DNA of 64,000 bases from Chloroflexota bacterium (GCA_015478725.1 JADMIG010000004.1:62001-126000); one strand, 5' to 3'. Shown: positions 46,377-55,579, counted from the stretch's first letter. Numbers and translations: made by a program. Notes: a model not told the origin generated them from the sequence alone.

Positions 46377-47174
46377 GTGACGCCGCCTGATCGCAGGTTG
46401 GCCCGCAGCGCCGCAGGCGATGCACGCGCGGTCGGCGCCCCAGCGCACGGTCATCGGCGCCCGTCGGGTCGGCGGAAGCTCGCGACTCTCGTGCGCGAGC
46501 GACTCCTCGCGGACATCCTGTCGGGTCGATGGCGACCCGGCGACCGGCTGCCCACGGAGCCGGAGCTGACGGCCCTGTTCGGGGTGAGTCGAACGCCGAT
46601 CCGTGAAGCCATGCAGTCGCTGAGCCTGCTTGGCGTCGTCGACATCGCGCCGCGGCGCGGCGCCATCGTCAAGGCGCTGCCGCTCGAATCTGTCGTCGAC
46701 ATGGCGATCCTCTCGGGCGCCATGGCCCCCGAGCGGTCGGTCGGCGACTTCTTCGACTTTAGGTTCGAGACCGAGAGCGCGACCGCGCGGCTCGCCGCCA
46801 TCAACGCGACGCCCGAACAGGTCGCGGCGATCCGGGTCGTGCTGCGGGAGAACGAGGCGGCGGTCCGCGGCGGCGACCGAGAACTCGCGCGGTCGGTCGA
46901 CGTCCGCTTCCACGCGGCGATCGCCGAGGCCTCGGGCAACGTGGTCTTCGAGGCGCTCGCCCACGCCCTTAATGGACTGCTCGTCGATCTCCGCCGGGTC
47001 ACCGGCGGGATCCCCGGCGCCTCGGAGGCCTCCTACGCCGAGCACGTCGAGATCCTCGCGGCGATTACGGCCCAAGACGGTACCGCGGCACAGCGGGCCT
47101 CAGAAGCCCACATCCGTAAGACGCGGGCCCGGTTCGAGGCCGCGAGGCCCTCTGGCCGGCTGTCCTCGCGATAG
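46377..47174 (+). CDS. GntR-family transcription regulator (FadR/FCD subfamily)
   Basis: GTG 46377 with AGGAGG upstream gives 265 residues. The first ~30 residues are basic and unstructured. A winged helix follows (LVRERLLADILSGRWRPGDRLPTEPELTALFGVSRTPIREAMQSLSLLGVVDIAPRRGAIV). An all-helical FCD effector domain carries the metal-type residues DVRFHAAIAEASGN and HVEILAAI. It is divergent from the PotABCD-hydrolase operon and probably represses it, binding the inverted repeat at 46275-46293; a sugar-acid or amino-acid-like effector is typical. Confidence 0.92.
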   Translation: MTPPDRRLARSAAGDARAVGAPAHGHRRPSGRRKLATLVRERLLADILSGRWRPGDRLPTEPELTALFGVSRTPIREAMQSLSLLGVVDIAPRRGAIVKALPLESVVDMAILSGAMAPERSVGDFFDFRFETESATARLAAINATPEQVAAIRVVLRENEAAVRGGDRELARSVDVRFHAAIAEASGNVVFEALAHALNGLLVDLRRVTGGIPGASEASYAEHVEILAAITAQDGTAAQRASEAHIRKTRARFEAARPSGRLSSR

Positions 47175-47221
47175 CCTGGCGGACGGAGGGACCGACGGAC
47201 CACGCTCGGGTCGCCCCGCGG

Positions 47222-48409
47222 TCAGCGGGTCGCGGTGAATCGCCCCGGTGGACGACGCACCGGGGCGTCGTCGAGCAGGCTCGCTCCGAGCCCCGGCCGC
47301 TCGGTCAGGCGCAGGACGCCGCGGTCGATCTCAGGCGGGTAGTCCACGAGCTCCGCGAACATCGCGAGATCCGCCTCCGAGCCCACCGTCTCGAGGACCA
47401 GGGCGTTCGGAATGGCTGCCATCAGATGGGATGACGCGAGCGTCGCGATCGGGCCGTTCGGATTGTGGGGGGCATAAGGGACGAAGTACGACTCGGCCAG
47501 CGCTGCGATCTTCTTGGCGCCCGTGAGGCCGCCACAGTTGACGACGTCGCACTGGAGGACGCCGAGGCTCCCGGCCTCGAGGAAGGGACGCACGTCCCAG
47601 AGGCTCACCAGACGCTCCCCGGCCGCGATCGGGATCGAGCTGCGCGCACTGAGGCGGGCGTATTCCGTGGCCGACTCGGGTGGCAGCGGTTCCTCGAGGA
47701 ACAGCAGGCGGTAGGGCACGAGCGCTTCGACGAGGCGGACCGCGTTCGGCAAGTTGAGCCGCCCGTGGCAGTCGAGCATCAACTCGAACTCCCATCCGAC
47801 CTCTTCCCGGGCGGCTGCGAACCAGCCAGCGATCTTCTCGATGACGCTCGTCGGCAGATACTCGGTCTCCTTCAGCGATGGGTCGAGGGAGCCCGGTGTG
47901 CCGAAGTAGCCGCTCTCGGTGATCGTCGGATCGGACTTTTCCCCATAGAAGAGCGGGAGCCCGGTCTTGGCGCCGCGGTAGCCCCGGTCGGCGAGTCGAC
48001 GAAGGCCGGCGGCGAACTCGTCCGGCGTCGATCCGCACGCGACGTGGGCATATGTGAGGATCGAGTCACGGGTCGGTCCGCCGAGCATCTGGTAGATCGG
48101 GGCGTTGTAGTACTGGCCCTTGAGGTCCCACAAAGCGATGTCCACCGCGCTGCGACCGGCCGCGTGGAGCGGCCCACCGACCCAGAACGTGTCGCGGTAG
48201 AGCTTCTCGAAGTGGTCCTCGGTCGCCAGCGCGTCCTTCCCCACCAGGTACTCGCCAATCTCGATCAGGTTCGCTCTGACCGAACCGTCACGACGCTTCA
48301 GCACCGTCTCGCCCGTCCCGGTGAGGCCGCGGTCCGTGTCGATCCTCACGTAGACCGCGTTGGCGCGGCCCATGCTCACGACATCCACCCTCACCCCCGT
48401 GATTCGCAT
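47222..48409 (-). CDS. Enolase-superfamily sugar-acid dehydratase (galactonate dehydratase-like)
   Basis: The 395-residue protein starts at ATG 48409 (MRITGVRVDVVSMGR). It has SAVDIALWDLKGQYYNAPIYQMLGG, LMLDCHGRLNLPNAVRL (first metal Asp), LLFLEEPLPPE, AAGERL and a late PHNPNGPIATLAS. The DCHGR/EEPLPPE/GER pattern is that of DgoD/ManD-type acid sugar dehydratases, which form a 2-keto-3-deoxy acid. The DapA-family aldolase encoded 52 bp upstream could cleave that product, giving a short non-phosphorylated Entner-Doudoroff-type module. Confidence 0.9.
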   Translation of the reverse strand: MRITGVRVDVVSMGRANAVYVRIDTDRGLTGTGETVLKRRDGSVRANLIEIGEYLVGKDALATEDHFEKLYRDTFWVGGPLHAAGRSAVDIALWDLKGQYYNAPIYQMLGGPTRDSILTYAHVACGSTPDEFAAGLRRLADRGYRGAKTGLPLFYGEKSDPTITESGYFGTPGSLDPSLKETEYLPTSVIEKIAGWFAAAREEVGWEFELMLDCHGRLNLPNAVRLVEALVPYRLLFLEEPLPPESATEYARLSARSSIPIAAGERLVSLWDVRPFLEAGSLGVLQCDVVNCGGLTGAKKIAALAESYFVPYAPHNPNGPIATLASSHLMAAIPNALVLETVGSEADLAMFAELVDYPPEIDRGVLRLTERPGLGASLLDDAPVRRPPGRFTATR

Positions 48410-48461
48410 CGCACCCTCCGAGCGGTCACAGCGCCGGGACGCCTCGACGAAGTGGTCGTTG

Positions 48462-49373
48462 TCATGGCACCAATCCGATCGGGTGAAGCAGCTCCCGGAC
48501 CACGCGCACCTGGTCGGTCGAGAGGTCGTGGACGGGCGACCGCGACGCTCCACCCTCGAGGCCTCGGAGGTGCAGGATCGCCCGGTAGATCGGGAGATCG
48601 CCGGCCGGCCCGACCTGCTGGCGGGTGTAGAGCAGCTTGATCGGGAGGATCCTCCTCCAGGCCGCCCGGGCACCGTCGAGGTCGCCGACGCACATCGCCC
48701 GGCGCATCGCGACGGCGTCCGGCGTGGCGACGTTCAGGATCCCGCTGATCCATCCGTCCGCCCCGCCGGCGAGCGCCTCGAGCGGGGCCATGAAGCTGCC
48801 GTAGAAGACCCTGAACTCGGGCGGCAGTTCGGCCCGCAGCTCGTGCACCTCATGGACGGTCGGAAAGGTGCTCTTGACGGCCTGGAGGAGCCCCGCGGCG
48901 AAGAGCGCATGGATCCGCGGGACCTCTAGCGCGGGTGCCGCCGAGTTGGCCGGATTGTTGTAGAGCATGACCGGGATCGGGGAGGCACGGCCTACCGCAG
49001 CGAAGTGGTCCATGACCTCCGGCTCCGTCGGACGGAGGAAGTACGGCAGGATGACGATCGCCCCGTCGGCACCGATCGCGGCCGCTCGCCGCGTGACGGA
49101 GACCGTCTGGGCGGTCGACGCATAGCCGGTGCCCGCGATGACCGGCACGCGGCCGCCCGCCGCGGCGACGGCGATCTCGATGACCCGAACGCGCTCGACA
49201 TCGTCGAGCAGGATGAACTCGCCACTCGTGCCCCCGACCACCAGGCCCGTCGCACCCTCGTTGACGAGCCGGTCGATGTGTGTCGCCATCGCCGTGTCGT
49301 CGATCCGACCCGACCGGTCGAAGATCGTCAGGACCGCGGGGAAGATCCCTTGCCAGTCGACTTGGCGTTGCAC
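48462..49373 (-). CDS. DapA-family aldolase (2-keto-3-deoxy sugar acid aldolase-like)
   Basis: The 303-residue TIM-barrel lyase has GLVVGGTSGEFILLDDVERVRVIE, the Tyr of VMLYNNPANS and the Schiff-base Lys in LLQAVKSTFPTV. DHDPS itself is less likely because the gene is next to a sugar-acid dehydratase; KDG/KDGal-type aldolase or dehydratase is inferred. It is the first gene of a two-gene operon, with a probable GntR site upstream (49448-49466). Confidence 0.88.
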   Translation of the reverse strand: MQRQVDWQGIFPAVLTIFDRSGRIDDTAMATHIDRLVNEGATGLVVGGTSGEFILLDDVERVRVIEIAVAAAGGRVPVIAGTGYASTAQTVSVTRRAAAIGADGAIVILPYFLRPTEPEVMDHFAAVGRASPIPVMLYNNPANSAAPALEVPRIHALFAAGLLQAVKSTFPTVHEVHELRAELPPEFRVFYGSFMAPLEALAGGADGWISGILNVATPDAVAMRRAMCVGDLDGARAAWRRILPIKLLYTRQQVGPAGDLPIYRAILHLRGLEGGASRSPVHDLSTDQVRVVRELLHPIGLVP

Positions 49374-49447
49374 GTCCGGCTCCAGATGGGTGGCTCACCT
49401 TCCCGGCGCCGATGCGCTCATATGCCTGTGGGCTCGGCGGTCCGTTG

Positions 49448-49466
49448 CCAATCATCATATCATTGC
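49448..49466. promoter_or_regulatory. Candidate GntR operator 2 (CCAAT-N9-ATTGC)
   Basis: CCAAT (49448-49452) and ATTGC (49462-49466) with a 9-bp spacer lie ~75 bp upstream of the DapA-family gene and before the divergent pseudogene. Fifteen of nineteen bases match the site at 46275-46293. Confidence 0.5.
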
Positions 49467-49522
49467 GCCGCGGGCCAGCTCCGGCCAAGTCCGGCAGGGT
49501 CTGCTCGCGGTGAGGGAGTCGC

Positions 49523-49915
49523 GTGGCGCGCATCGGTTGGATCGGGACCGGCGTGATGGGAGGCCGGATGGTTTGGCACGTGATGGCTGGGGTCCATCCG
49601 GTTGTCGTCCACGATCGCAACCCGACCGCCATCCGCGAGCGTGGCTTGACGACGATCGGCGCGGGCATCGCCGACTCGGCGCCCGCTCGGTACACCTGGC
49701 CGCGGATGACAGACGGCGACATAGCGCGGGGCTTCGGGGTGGAGCTCATGATCACGGACCTCGGAATGGCGCTCGAGGCCGCACACGAGGTGGGGGCCGC
49801 ACTCCCCGGCATCGCCCTAGTCAAGGAGCTCTACCATCTCGTGCCTGCGGCCGGCCATGGGGGGACGGGATCACAAGCGCTCGTCATCGGCCTCGATCGG
49901 ACAGGGCCCTGCGCG
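49523..49915 (+). pseudogene. 3-hydroxyisobutyrate dehydrogenase-like gene with internal deletion
   Basis: The N-terminal ~45 residues (ARIGWIGTGVMGGRMVWHVMAGVHPVVVHDRNP) are the Rossmann start of a beta-hydroxyacid dehydrogenase. They are followed directly by the C-terminal part (RYTWPRMTDGDIARGFGVELMITDLGMALEAAHEVG...KELYHLVPAAGHGGTGSQALVIGLDR). About 150 central residues, including the catalytic lysine region, are absent without a frameshift. Beyond ~49915 the frame runs into unrelated sequence and overlaps the next gene. It is almost certainly non-functional. Confidence 0.8.
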
Positions 49916-49983
49916 GGGGAGGGGCCGCGTCGTCGGAGCGGAGTTGACCCACAACGGGTGCAGGAGCAAGGGAAGGGGAGCGG

Positions 49984-50778
49984 GTGGACACGAGTTCAAG
50001 CCTGCAGCTGACCGGGCGGTACTGGCGCGCCTTCCCACCGGCGGATCCGCTCGGTCCGGCTGAGGAGCCCCTCAGCCTCCCGGTCGACGAGACGGTGTTC
50101 CTCCTCATCGACGTCTACGGCAAGCGCTACGATGACCCGGTCACCCTGCCTGACGGCATGCCAGACTTCTATCGACCGGGCCTTGTCGATCCGTTCCGGG
50201 AGATCGTCCGCCACCGCATCGTGCCGGCGAAGGCGGCCGCGAAGCGAGCGGGTATCCGAGTCGTCTACACGACCAACTACCTCTCGCCCGGTCTCTCCGA
50301 GGCGAACGAGTGGCGCCGGATGTCGGTTCGGACATGCGGCGTCGATGTCCTCGAGGCGTGGCGTCCTCCGACCCCGATCCTCGAGCACGCGTCGGTCATC
50401 GCGCCGGGGCCCCACGAACCGGTCATCCTCAAGCAGCAGTACTCGGGCTTCTTCGAGACGAACCTCGACTCGGTCCTCCGAGGCTACGGCGCCAAGTCGC
50501 TCGTCGCCGTGGGGTTCGACAGCCGGATCTGCCTGGCGGCGACCCTCACGGACGCCCTCTTCCGCGACTACCGCGTCGTGGCGCTCCGAGATGCGATCGG
50601 GACCGTCGAGTACCCCGAGACGGCGCACGAAGGCTGGGCGTCATTCATGGCGGTCCGGTTCATCGAGTCGAACATCGGCTACACGGCGACGACCGATGAC
50701 TTCATCGCCGCGTGCGACGCGATCGCCGACGGTCGAGCTGCATCGGGGGCGCCGCGGAGAGGTCGTCCTAAGGGATGA
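49984..50778 (+). CDS. Isochorismatase-family cysteine hydrolase
   Basis: The 264-residue protein starts at GTG 49984 with AAGGGGAG upstream. The Asp-Lys-Cys triad is readable: Asp in VFLLIDVYG, Lys in VILKQQYSGFFETNLDSVLRGYG and Cys in VAVGFDSRICLAATLTDALFRDY. The family includes N-carbamoyl amide hydrolases (RutB, N-carbamoylsarcosine amidase) and nicotinamidase. Given nearby amidohydrolases, a carbamoyl or amide substrate is plausible. The next gene overlaps its stop (ATGA). Confidence 0.88.
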   Translation: MDTSSSLQLTGRYWRAFPPADPLGPAEEPLSLPVDETVFLLIDVYGKRYDDPVTLPDGMPDFYRPGLVDPFREIVRHRIVPAKAAAKRAGIRVVYTTNYLSPGLSEANEWRRMSVRTCGVDVLEAWRPPTPILEHASVIAPGPHEPVILKQQYSGFFETNLDSVLRGYGAKSLVAVGFDSRICLAATLTDALFRDYRVVALRDAIGTVEYPETAHEGWASFMAVRFIESNIGYTATTDDFIAACDAIADGRAASGAPRRGRPKG

Positions 50779-51740
50779 GCGGCGTGCGTTCCGGACCCGG
50801 CGTGGCGCTCCTCGGCTACGGCGCGATCGCGGAGCTCCATGCGCCTGCGCTCGCCGCTGCGGGCGCGAAGTTGCGGGTCGTTGCGGGCCCGGACCGTAGC
50901 CAATTGGAGTCGTTTGCCTCTCGCCTCGGCGTCGAAGAGATGACGGTCGACGCGGAGGCCGCGATCGCTGCAGACGGCGTTGATGTTGTGGTTGTCGCAT
51001 CGCCGAGCCCGCTGCATGTCGCGCAGGCTCGGTCTGCGCTCCGTGCCGGGCGGCAGGTGCTCGTCGAGGTCCCGCTCGCCATGTCGCTCGGCGACGGCGA
51101 GGAGTTGGTGGGTCTGGCCGCCTCACGTGGGCTCCTGCTGGGCGTCTGCCACACGCTGCGGTTCTGGGAGCCCCTCATGCGCGCCCGGGCGGCGACCGCC
51201 GCAACACCTGACTCCCCGGCACTGGTCGTTGCTCGCTGCCTGCAGCGGCGGCACGAGAACGTGGGCTGGACCGGTCGCGCGCGCAGCTGGACGGACGACC
51301 TGCTCTGGCATCACGGCGGGCACGTCATCGATCTCGTACTGACCCTCCTCGATTCGCCGGTTGCTGAGGTTCGGGCGGTCGCGGGTCGCTCGCTCGACCG
51401 CTCGGGCGCGCCGATGGACTACGCGATCTCCATCCGCACCCTGGTGGGAGGCATCGGATCGATCGCGCTCTCGTACGACTCCCTCGTCGATGCCGCGGAC
51501 TACACCATCGTCTACCCGGAGGAGACGCTCGTGATCGACGGCGCGCGGGTCCGCACATCCGGTGGCCTCCTGTACGACGGCGACTCGCGGGAAGCGGAGG
51601 CCCAGGCGATCGCAGCGCAGGATGCGGCCTTCCTGGCGGCGGTCCGCGGCGGTCCGACGTTTGCGGCTGAGGCGTCGACGCTCCTGCCAACACTTCGCGT
51701 CCAGGAGGCGGTCGCCCGGTTGGCGGCCGAGATGCGCTGA
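50775..51740 (+). CDS. Gfo/Idh/MocA-family oxidoreductase with altered EKP motif
   Basis: The 321-residue protein has the Rossmann start VALLGYGAIAELHAPAL, VVVVASPSPLHVAQARSAL and the DLLWHHGGHVIDLVLTLL helix. Where family enzymes have the catalytic EKP lysine it reads VEVPLAMSLG, so lysine is replaced by valine. It may have a different catalytic residue or be non-catalytic. ATG 50775 overlaps the upstream stop, and its TGA overlaps the LLM gene start. Confidence 0.85.
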   Translation: MSGVRSGPGVALLGYGAIAELHAPALAAAGAKLRVVAGPDRSQLESFASRLGVEEMTVDAEAAIAADGVDVVVVASPSPLHVAQARSALRAGRQVLVEVPLAMSLGDGEELVGLAASRGLLLGVCHTLRFWEPLMRARAATAATPDSPALVVARCLQRRHENVGWTGRARSWTDDLLWHHGGHVIDLVLTLLDSPVAEVRAVAGRSLDRSGAPMDYAISIRTLVGGIGSIALSYDSLVDAADYTIVYPEETLVIDGARVRTSGGLLYDGDSREAEAQAIAAQDAAFLAAVRGGPTFAAEASTLLPTLRVQEAVARLAAEMR

Positions 51741-52636
51741 TGCGCCTCGGGGTCGTCATCCCGCAGGGCTGGGTCGGTGAGTTCCACGGCACAACGCCCG
51801 GCAACGCTTGGGCGCGGGTCCTGGAGGTCGCGGAGCGGGCCGAGCGGCTCGGGTTCGATTCCCTGTGGACCTTCGACCATTTCCAGACGTTCTCACAGCC
51901 ATCCGACGAGCTGACCTTCGAGTCGTTCGTCGCCCTGTCCGCACTGGCGTCCGTCACAAGCCGTGTGCGTCTCGGCCACCTCGTTCTCTCCGCGGGGTTC
52001 CGCAACCCGGCCCTCGTGGCGAAGATGATCGCCACCCTCGACGTCGCCAGCAGTGGCCGAGCGGAGCTCGGGATCGGCGCCGGGTGGAAGGAAGATGAGT
52101 GGCGGGCGTACGGGTACGAGTTTCCGCCGCTCGCCGAGCGCCTCGAGGTGCTCGGCGATCAGCTCGAGGTGGTGACCCGGATGCTCGGACCTGGTCGCGC
52201 CACGTATCACGGGGCACATGCCGGGGTTGTGGACGCTATCAACCTCCCGAAGGGCATCCAGGAACCTCGGGTGCCGGTCATGGTGGGCGGGAACGGCCCG
52301 AAGGTCACCTGGCGCTTGGCGGCGCGTTACGCCGATGAGCTGAACCTTGACTCACTGACCCCCGACGAGGTCGCCGGCGCTCTGCCCGTGATCCGCGCAC
52401 GATGTGAGGAGATCGGTCGAGACCCCGGGTCACTTCGCGTGAGCGTCCATGCATGGTGGGAGTACGTTCCGGAAGCTGGACCCGCACGCGCAGAGATGCT
52501 CGCCCGCTATGCCGCGCTCGGCCTGTCACGCGCGATGCTTCTCGTCCCCGGCTCGGCGACCGACCCTGACGCATTGGATGCGCTCGCACGCGACGCGGGC
52601 GACGCCGGACTCCAACTCGAACCAGGGGATCCATAG
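51740..52636 (+). CDS. LLM-class F420/FMN-dependent oxidoreductase
   Basis: A 298-residue luciferase-like monooxygenase-family TIM barrel: MRLGVVIPQGWVGEFHG, LGFDSLWTFDHFQTF, SRVRLGHLVLSAGFRNPALVAKMIATLDVASSGR, ELGIGAGWKEDEWRAYGYEFP and VMVGGNGPKVTWRLAARYADELNL. These features suggest an F420-dependent reductase subgroup. It is the last gene of the 49984-52636 operon and the intact paralog of the fragment at 23212-23645. Confidence 0.9.
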   Translation: MRLGVVIPQGWVGEFHGTTPGNAWARVLEVAERAERLGFDSLWTFDHFQTFSQPSDELTFESFVALSALASVTSRVRLGHLVLSAGFRNPALVAKMIATLDVASSGRAELGIGAGWKEDEWRAYGYEFPPLAERLEVLGDQLEVVTRMLGPGRATYHGAHAGVVDAINLPKGIQEPRVPVMVGGNGPKVTWRLAARYADELNLDSLTPDEVAGALPVIRARCEEIGRDPGSLRVSVHAWWEYVPEAGPARAEMLARYAALGLSRAMLLVPGSATDPDALDALARDAGDAGLQLEPGDP

Positions 52637-53000
52637 GTCCTCCGGACCGCGCCGTGTGAGATTACGCGTGTCAAGTCCGTCGACGGGTGCTGGCAGACGT
52701 GCGCAGCCAAGCGAACGGACGCCAGGGACCCCGTCGAGTCGTGTCCCTAATGATGTGGCGCCCGTGGGGTCAGAAACCCGGATTCGATCGCGGAGCGACG
52801 CCGTGGCACTTGTGCATGGGCCCACCGAGTAGGTTCCGCCGGCGAACAGCGCGCCCGGTGACCGGGCCCTCGCCGTCCGCCATCGGTGTCCCGAGGGCGA
52901 GCCCGCGATGGGACAGCCCCCGGTTCAGGATCACCTGTTGCTATCTGGCCACATCCGAGTGATGTATGTGTGGACACCACTCGATGAGGAGCCCGCCGCC
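52637..53000. other. Intergenic region before the integrase
   Basis: These 364 bp separate the LLM operon from the integrase gene and should hold the integrase promoter. I see no gene, tRNA or convincing -35/-10 pair. Confidence 0.4.
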
Positions 53001-54110
53001 ATGCCGCCACCGACCCTCGCGCTCGAGCCCGCGCCGTACGGTCGACCGGCTGGCGAGCCCGCCGCACCCTCGCGCTTGGGGCGCACGCGGTCGGCGATGC
53101 GCGACCGACTCCGCGTCGCTCTTGGCCCCGGTGCCCCCGGCCCGCCCGGGACGAGAGGCGGCCTCACGGTCGGGCGCTTCCTCGAGACCTGGCTGACCGA
53201 CGTCGTCCGTCTCGGAGTGCGGCCCCGGACGTATGCCTCGTACCGCTACATCGTCCGCCTCCATCTCGCGCCGGGCCTCGGGGCCCTCCCGCTCTCCACG
53301 CTCTCACCCGCCGATGTTCAGGCCTTCCTCAACGCGAAGGCGGCGTCGGGCCTCTCGCCGCGGACGGTCGGCTATCTCCGCGGCGTCCTCCGCGGGGCCC
53401 TCGGCCACGCCGAACGGACCGATCTCGTCAACCGCAACGTCGCCCGCCTCGCACGGCCGCCGCGCATCCCCCGCCGGCAGGTATCGCCCCTCACGGTCGA
53501 GCAGGCACGGACCTTCCTCGGAGCGATCGTCACTGACCGACTGCGGGCGCTCTATCTCGTCGCTCTCGGGGTCGGCCTCCGCCAGGGCGAGATCCTCGGC
53601 CTGCGCTGGCGTGACCTCGACCTCGCCGCCGGCACCCTCACCGTCCGCCACGCCCTCGCCCGGATCGACGGCCGGCTCGTCCTCGTCGAGCCGAAGTCCG
53701 CCACGAGTCGGCGGGTCGTGCCACTGCCGGCACTCGTCCGCGACGCCCTCGTCGCCCATCGAGCCCGCCAGATGGAGGAGCCAGGGCCGCTCCGCCCGGA
53801 GTCAGCGGACGAGTTCGCGGACCTCGTGTTCACGACGACGCTCGGTACGCCGCTCGACGGGATCACCGTCACCCGCCGCTTCCAGCGCATCCTCGCCGCG
53901 GCCGATCTGCCGAAGCAGCGGTTCCATGACCTGCGCCATGCCTGCGCCTCGCTCCTGCTCGCCCAGGGCGTGCCGGCGCGGGTCGTCATGGAGACGCTCG
54001 GGCATTCCGAGATCAGCCTCACCCTCAACACGTACAGTCACGTCCTGCCCTCGCTCGGCCGCGAGGCCGCCGATCGGATGGACGCGGTGCTCAGTGGGGT
54101 GCGCGGGTAG
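53001..54110 (+). CDS. int: Tyrosine-recombinase integrase
   Basis: The start is ATG 53001 (GAGGAG about nine bases upstream), giving 369 residues. An N-terminal SAM-like core-binding domain (TVGRFLETWLTDVVRLGVRPRTYASYRYIVRLHL) is followed by the catalytic domain with Arg194 in GVGLRQGEILGLRW, His309-x-x-Arg312 in FHDLRHACAS, GHSEISLTLNTYSHV and the nucleophile Tyr345. It would catalyse integration and excision at the 48-bp tRNA-Thr repeats, 4 kb from its gene. No excisionase gene is evident. It converges with the terminase gene. Confidence 0.95.
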   Translation: MPPPTLALEPAPYGRPAGEPAAPSRLGRTRSAMRDRLRVALGPGAPGPPGTRGGLTVGRFLETWLTDVVRLGVRPRTYASYRYIVRLHLAPGLGALPLSTLSPADVQAFLNAKAASGLSPRTVGYLRGVLRGALGHAERTDLVNRNVARLARPPRIPRRQVSPLTVEQARTFLGAIVTDRLRALYLVALGVGLRQGEILGLRWRDLDLAAGTLTVRHALARIDGRLVLVEPKSATSRRVVPLPALVRDALVAHRARQMEEPGPLRPESADEFADLVFTTTLGTPLDGITVTRRFQRILAAADLPKQRFHDLRHACASLLLAQGVPARVVMETLGHSEISLTLNTYSHVLPSLGREAADRMDAVLSGVRG

Positions 54111-54155
54111 GGCGGGACGGCGAGTCCGGCGATCGTACCCCGCGTGACCGACGAT

Positions 54156-54175
54156 GGCCCGCACGCCGGCGGGCC
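54156..54175. terminator. Hairpin between convergent integrase and terminase genes
   Basis: GGCCCGC (54156-54162) pairs perfectly with GCGGGCC (54169-54175) around a 6-nt loop, directly abutting the terminase stop. There is no U-run, so it may act as a bidirectional or factor-assisted terminator. Confidence 0.4.
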
Positions 54176-55579
54176 TCAGGCGAAGCTGAAATCGACCCGC
54201 CCGAGGTCGGTCGCATAGACGAGGGCGTCGACGAGGTCGTCGTGCTCGGCGTTGGGAAAGCCGACCAACTCGGCCTCGAGTTCGGCGAGTCCGGGCGCAC
54301 CGCGGAGGTGGACGACCTTGCCGCCCTCGTAGCGCGCGGCAAGGGCCCGCGCGCGGGTGACCTTGTCAGCGTCGGGCCTGATCGACCGGGCCGGGAGCAG
54401 CGTCCGAGCGAGGAGCTCGCCGACGAACGTGCTCTGGTAGGCGACCGCCTCGATGTTGACCGACTCGAGTGGCCGGGGTCGATCGAGGGCGACCGCACCA
54501 CCGATGAGGTGCGGCGGCAGGAGCCGCTCCGGCCAGAGGAGGCGGGGGCCATCGGAGCGCACCGGCGCGCCGGCCTCGTCGAATCCAGTGAGCCACGCCC
54601 GATGGCCCTCATCGAGACGAGCCCGCCAGGCGCCGACGACATAGAGGGTGTGGTCGTCGTCCTCGAGGAGCTCGACCGCCGCGGTGTAGTCGGCCCGCTC
54701 AGCGGCCGACGCGGCGAGGTCGACCCCGACCCGATGGGCACCCGCCGGGGCCGTGTCGGTGGAGCGGAACCACTCGCGTTTGACGATGTTGCCGCCCATG
54801 CCGGCCGGATCGTTCTGGTACTGCAGATCGAAGATCGCGGAGCCGAGCTCCTCGCGCTTGGCCGCGAGGCGCCGCGCCGGCCAGTACGTCGGCCACAATG
54901 CCTGTCCATCGGGGGTGAGCGCCGGGCGGAGGAGGAGCGGCCAGCCCTTCGCGGTGAGTTCAGCATACAGATCGTCCTCATGCCAGCGAGTGCCCAAGAC
55001 GATGATCTGGCCCGTCGGCGTGAGCATCGGCTCGATGACCGCCCAGAACCGCTCGGCGGTCTTGCGCCGCTGCGCGGCGGTCGTACATTCGGCGGGACCG
55101 ATGAGATCATCGGCGAGGAGGAGATCGAACCGTGGACCGGGGCGCAGGCCATGGAGCGAGCCCGCGGCGACGGTGGCGTCCTTCTCGGCGTAGTCCTCGG
55201 CACCGCGGACGGTCCAGGTGGCCTCGGTCCACTTGGCCGATGCGACACCGCACCGGGCCCACGGAAAGACCTCGGCGAACCGGGGGCTCTCGACGAGCGC
55301 GCGGACCGCCCGCGAGCGCTTCACGGCGTCGGTCTCCGATGCGGTGGCGATCCCGATCTTGAGCCTGCCGGCAGATGCCCCGATGCGGCGCGCGAGATGG
55401 TGGATCGCCCCGGTCGTCTTGGCATGGCCGCGCGGCAGGAGGACGACCGCTCGGGGATGGCGGGCGGCGAACCGATACGCCTCGCGGAGGTGCTCGGGGA
55501 AGCGCAGGTCGGACACGTACTCGGCGAACGCGCCGTCGTCGGCGGCTGCGAGATCGCGGAGGAACGTGCGGTACGTCAT
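54176..55579 (-). CDS. Phage terminase large subunit
   Basis: The 467-residue TerL starts at ATG 55579 (MTYRTFLRDLAAAD). The ATPase part has Walker A VLLPRGHAKTTG and Walker B FDLLLADDLIG, then a coupling-type IIVLGTRWHEDDLY. The nuclease part has Asp residues in RVGVDLAAS and a late HDDLVDALVYA. It packages DNA into proheads. The start overlaps the TerS-like gene. No portal, protease or capsid gene follows, because the integrase gene lies directly beyond. Confidence 0.92.
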   Translation of the reverse strand: MTYRTFLRDLAAADDGAFAEYVSDLRFPEHLREAYRFAARHPRAVVLLPRGHAKTTGAIHHLARRIGASAGRLKIGIATASETDAVKRSRAVRALVESPRFAEVFPWARCGVASAKWTEATWTVRGAEDYAEKDATVAAGSLHGLRPGPRFDLLLADDLIGPAECTTAAQRRKTAERFWAVIEPMLTPTGQIIVLGTRWHEDDLYAELTAKGWPLLLRPALTPDGQALWPTYWPARRLAAKREELGSAIFDLQYQNDPAGMGGNIVKREWFRSTDTAPAGAHRVGVDLAASAAERADYTAAVELLEDDDHTLYVVGAWRARLDEGHRAWLTGFDEAGAPVRSDGPRLLWPERLLPPHLIGGAVALDRPRPLESVNIEAVAYQSTFVGELLARTLLPARSIRPDADKVTRARALAARYEGGKVVHLRGAPGLAELEAELVGFPNAEHDDLVDALVYATDLGRVDFSFA

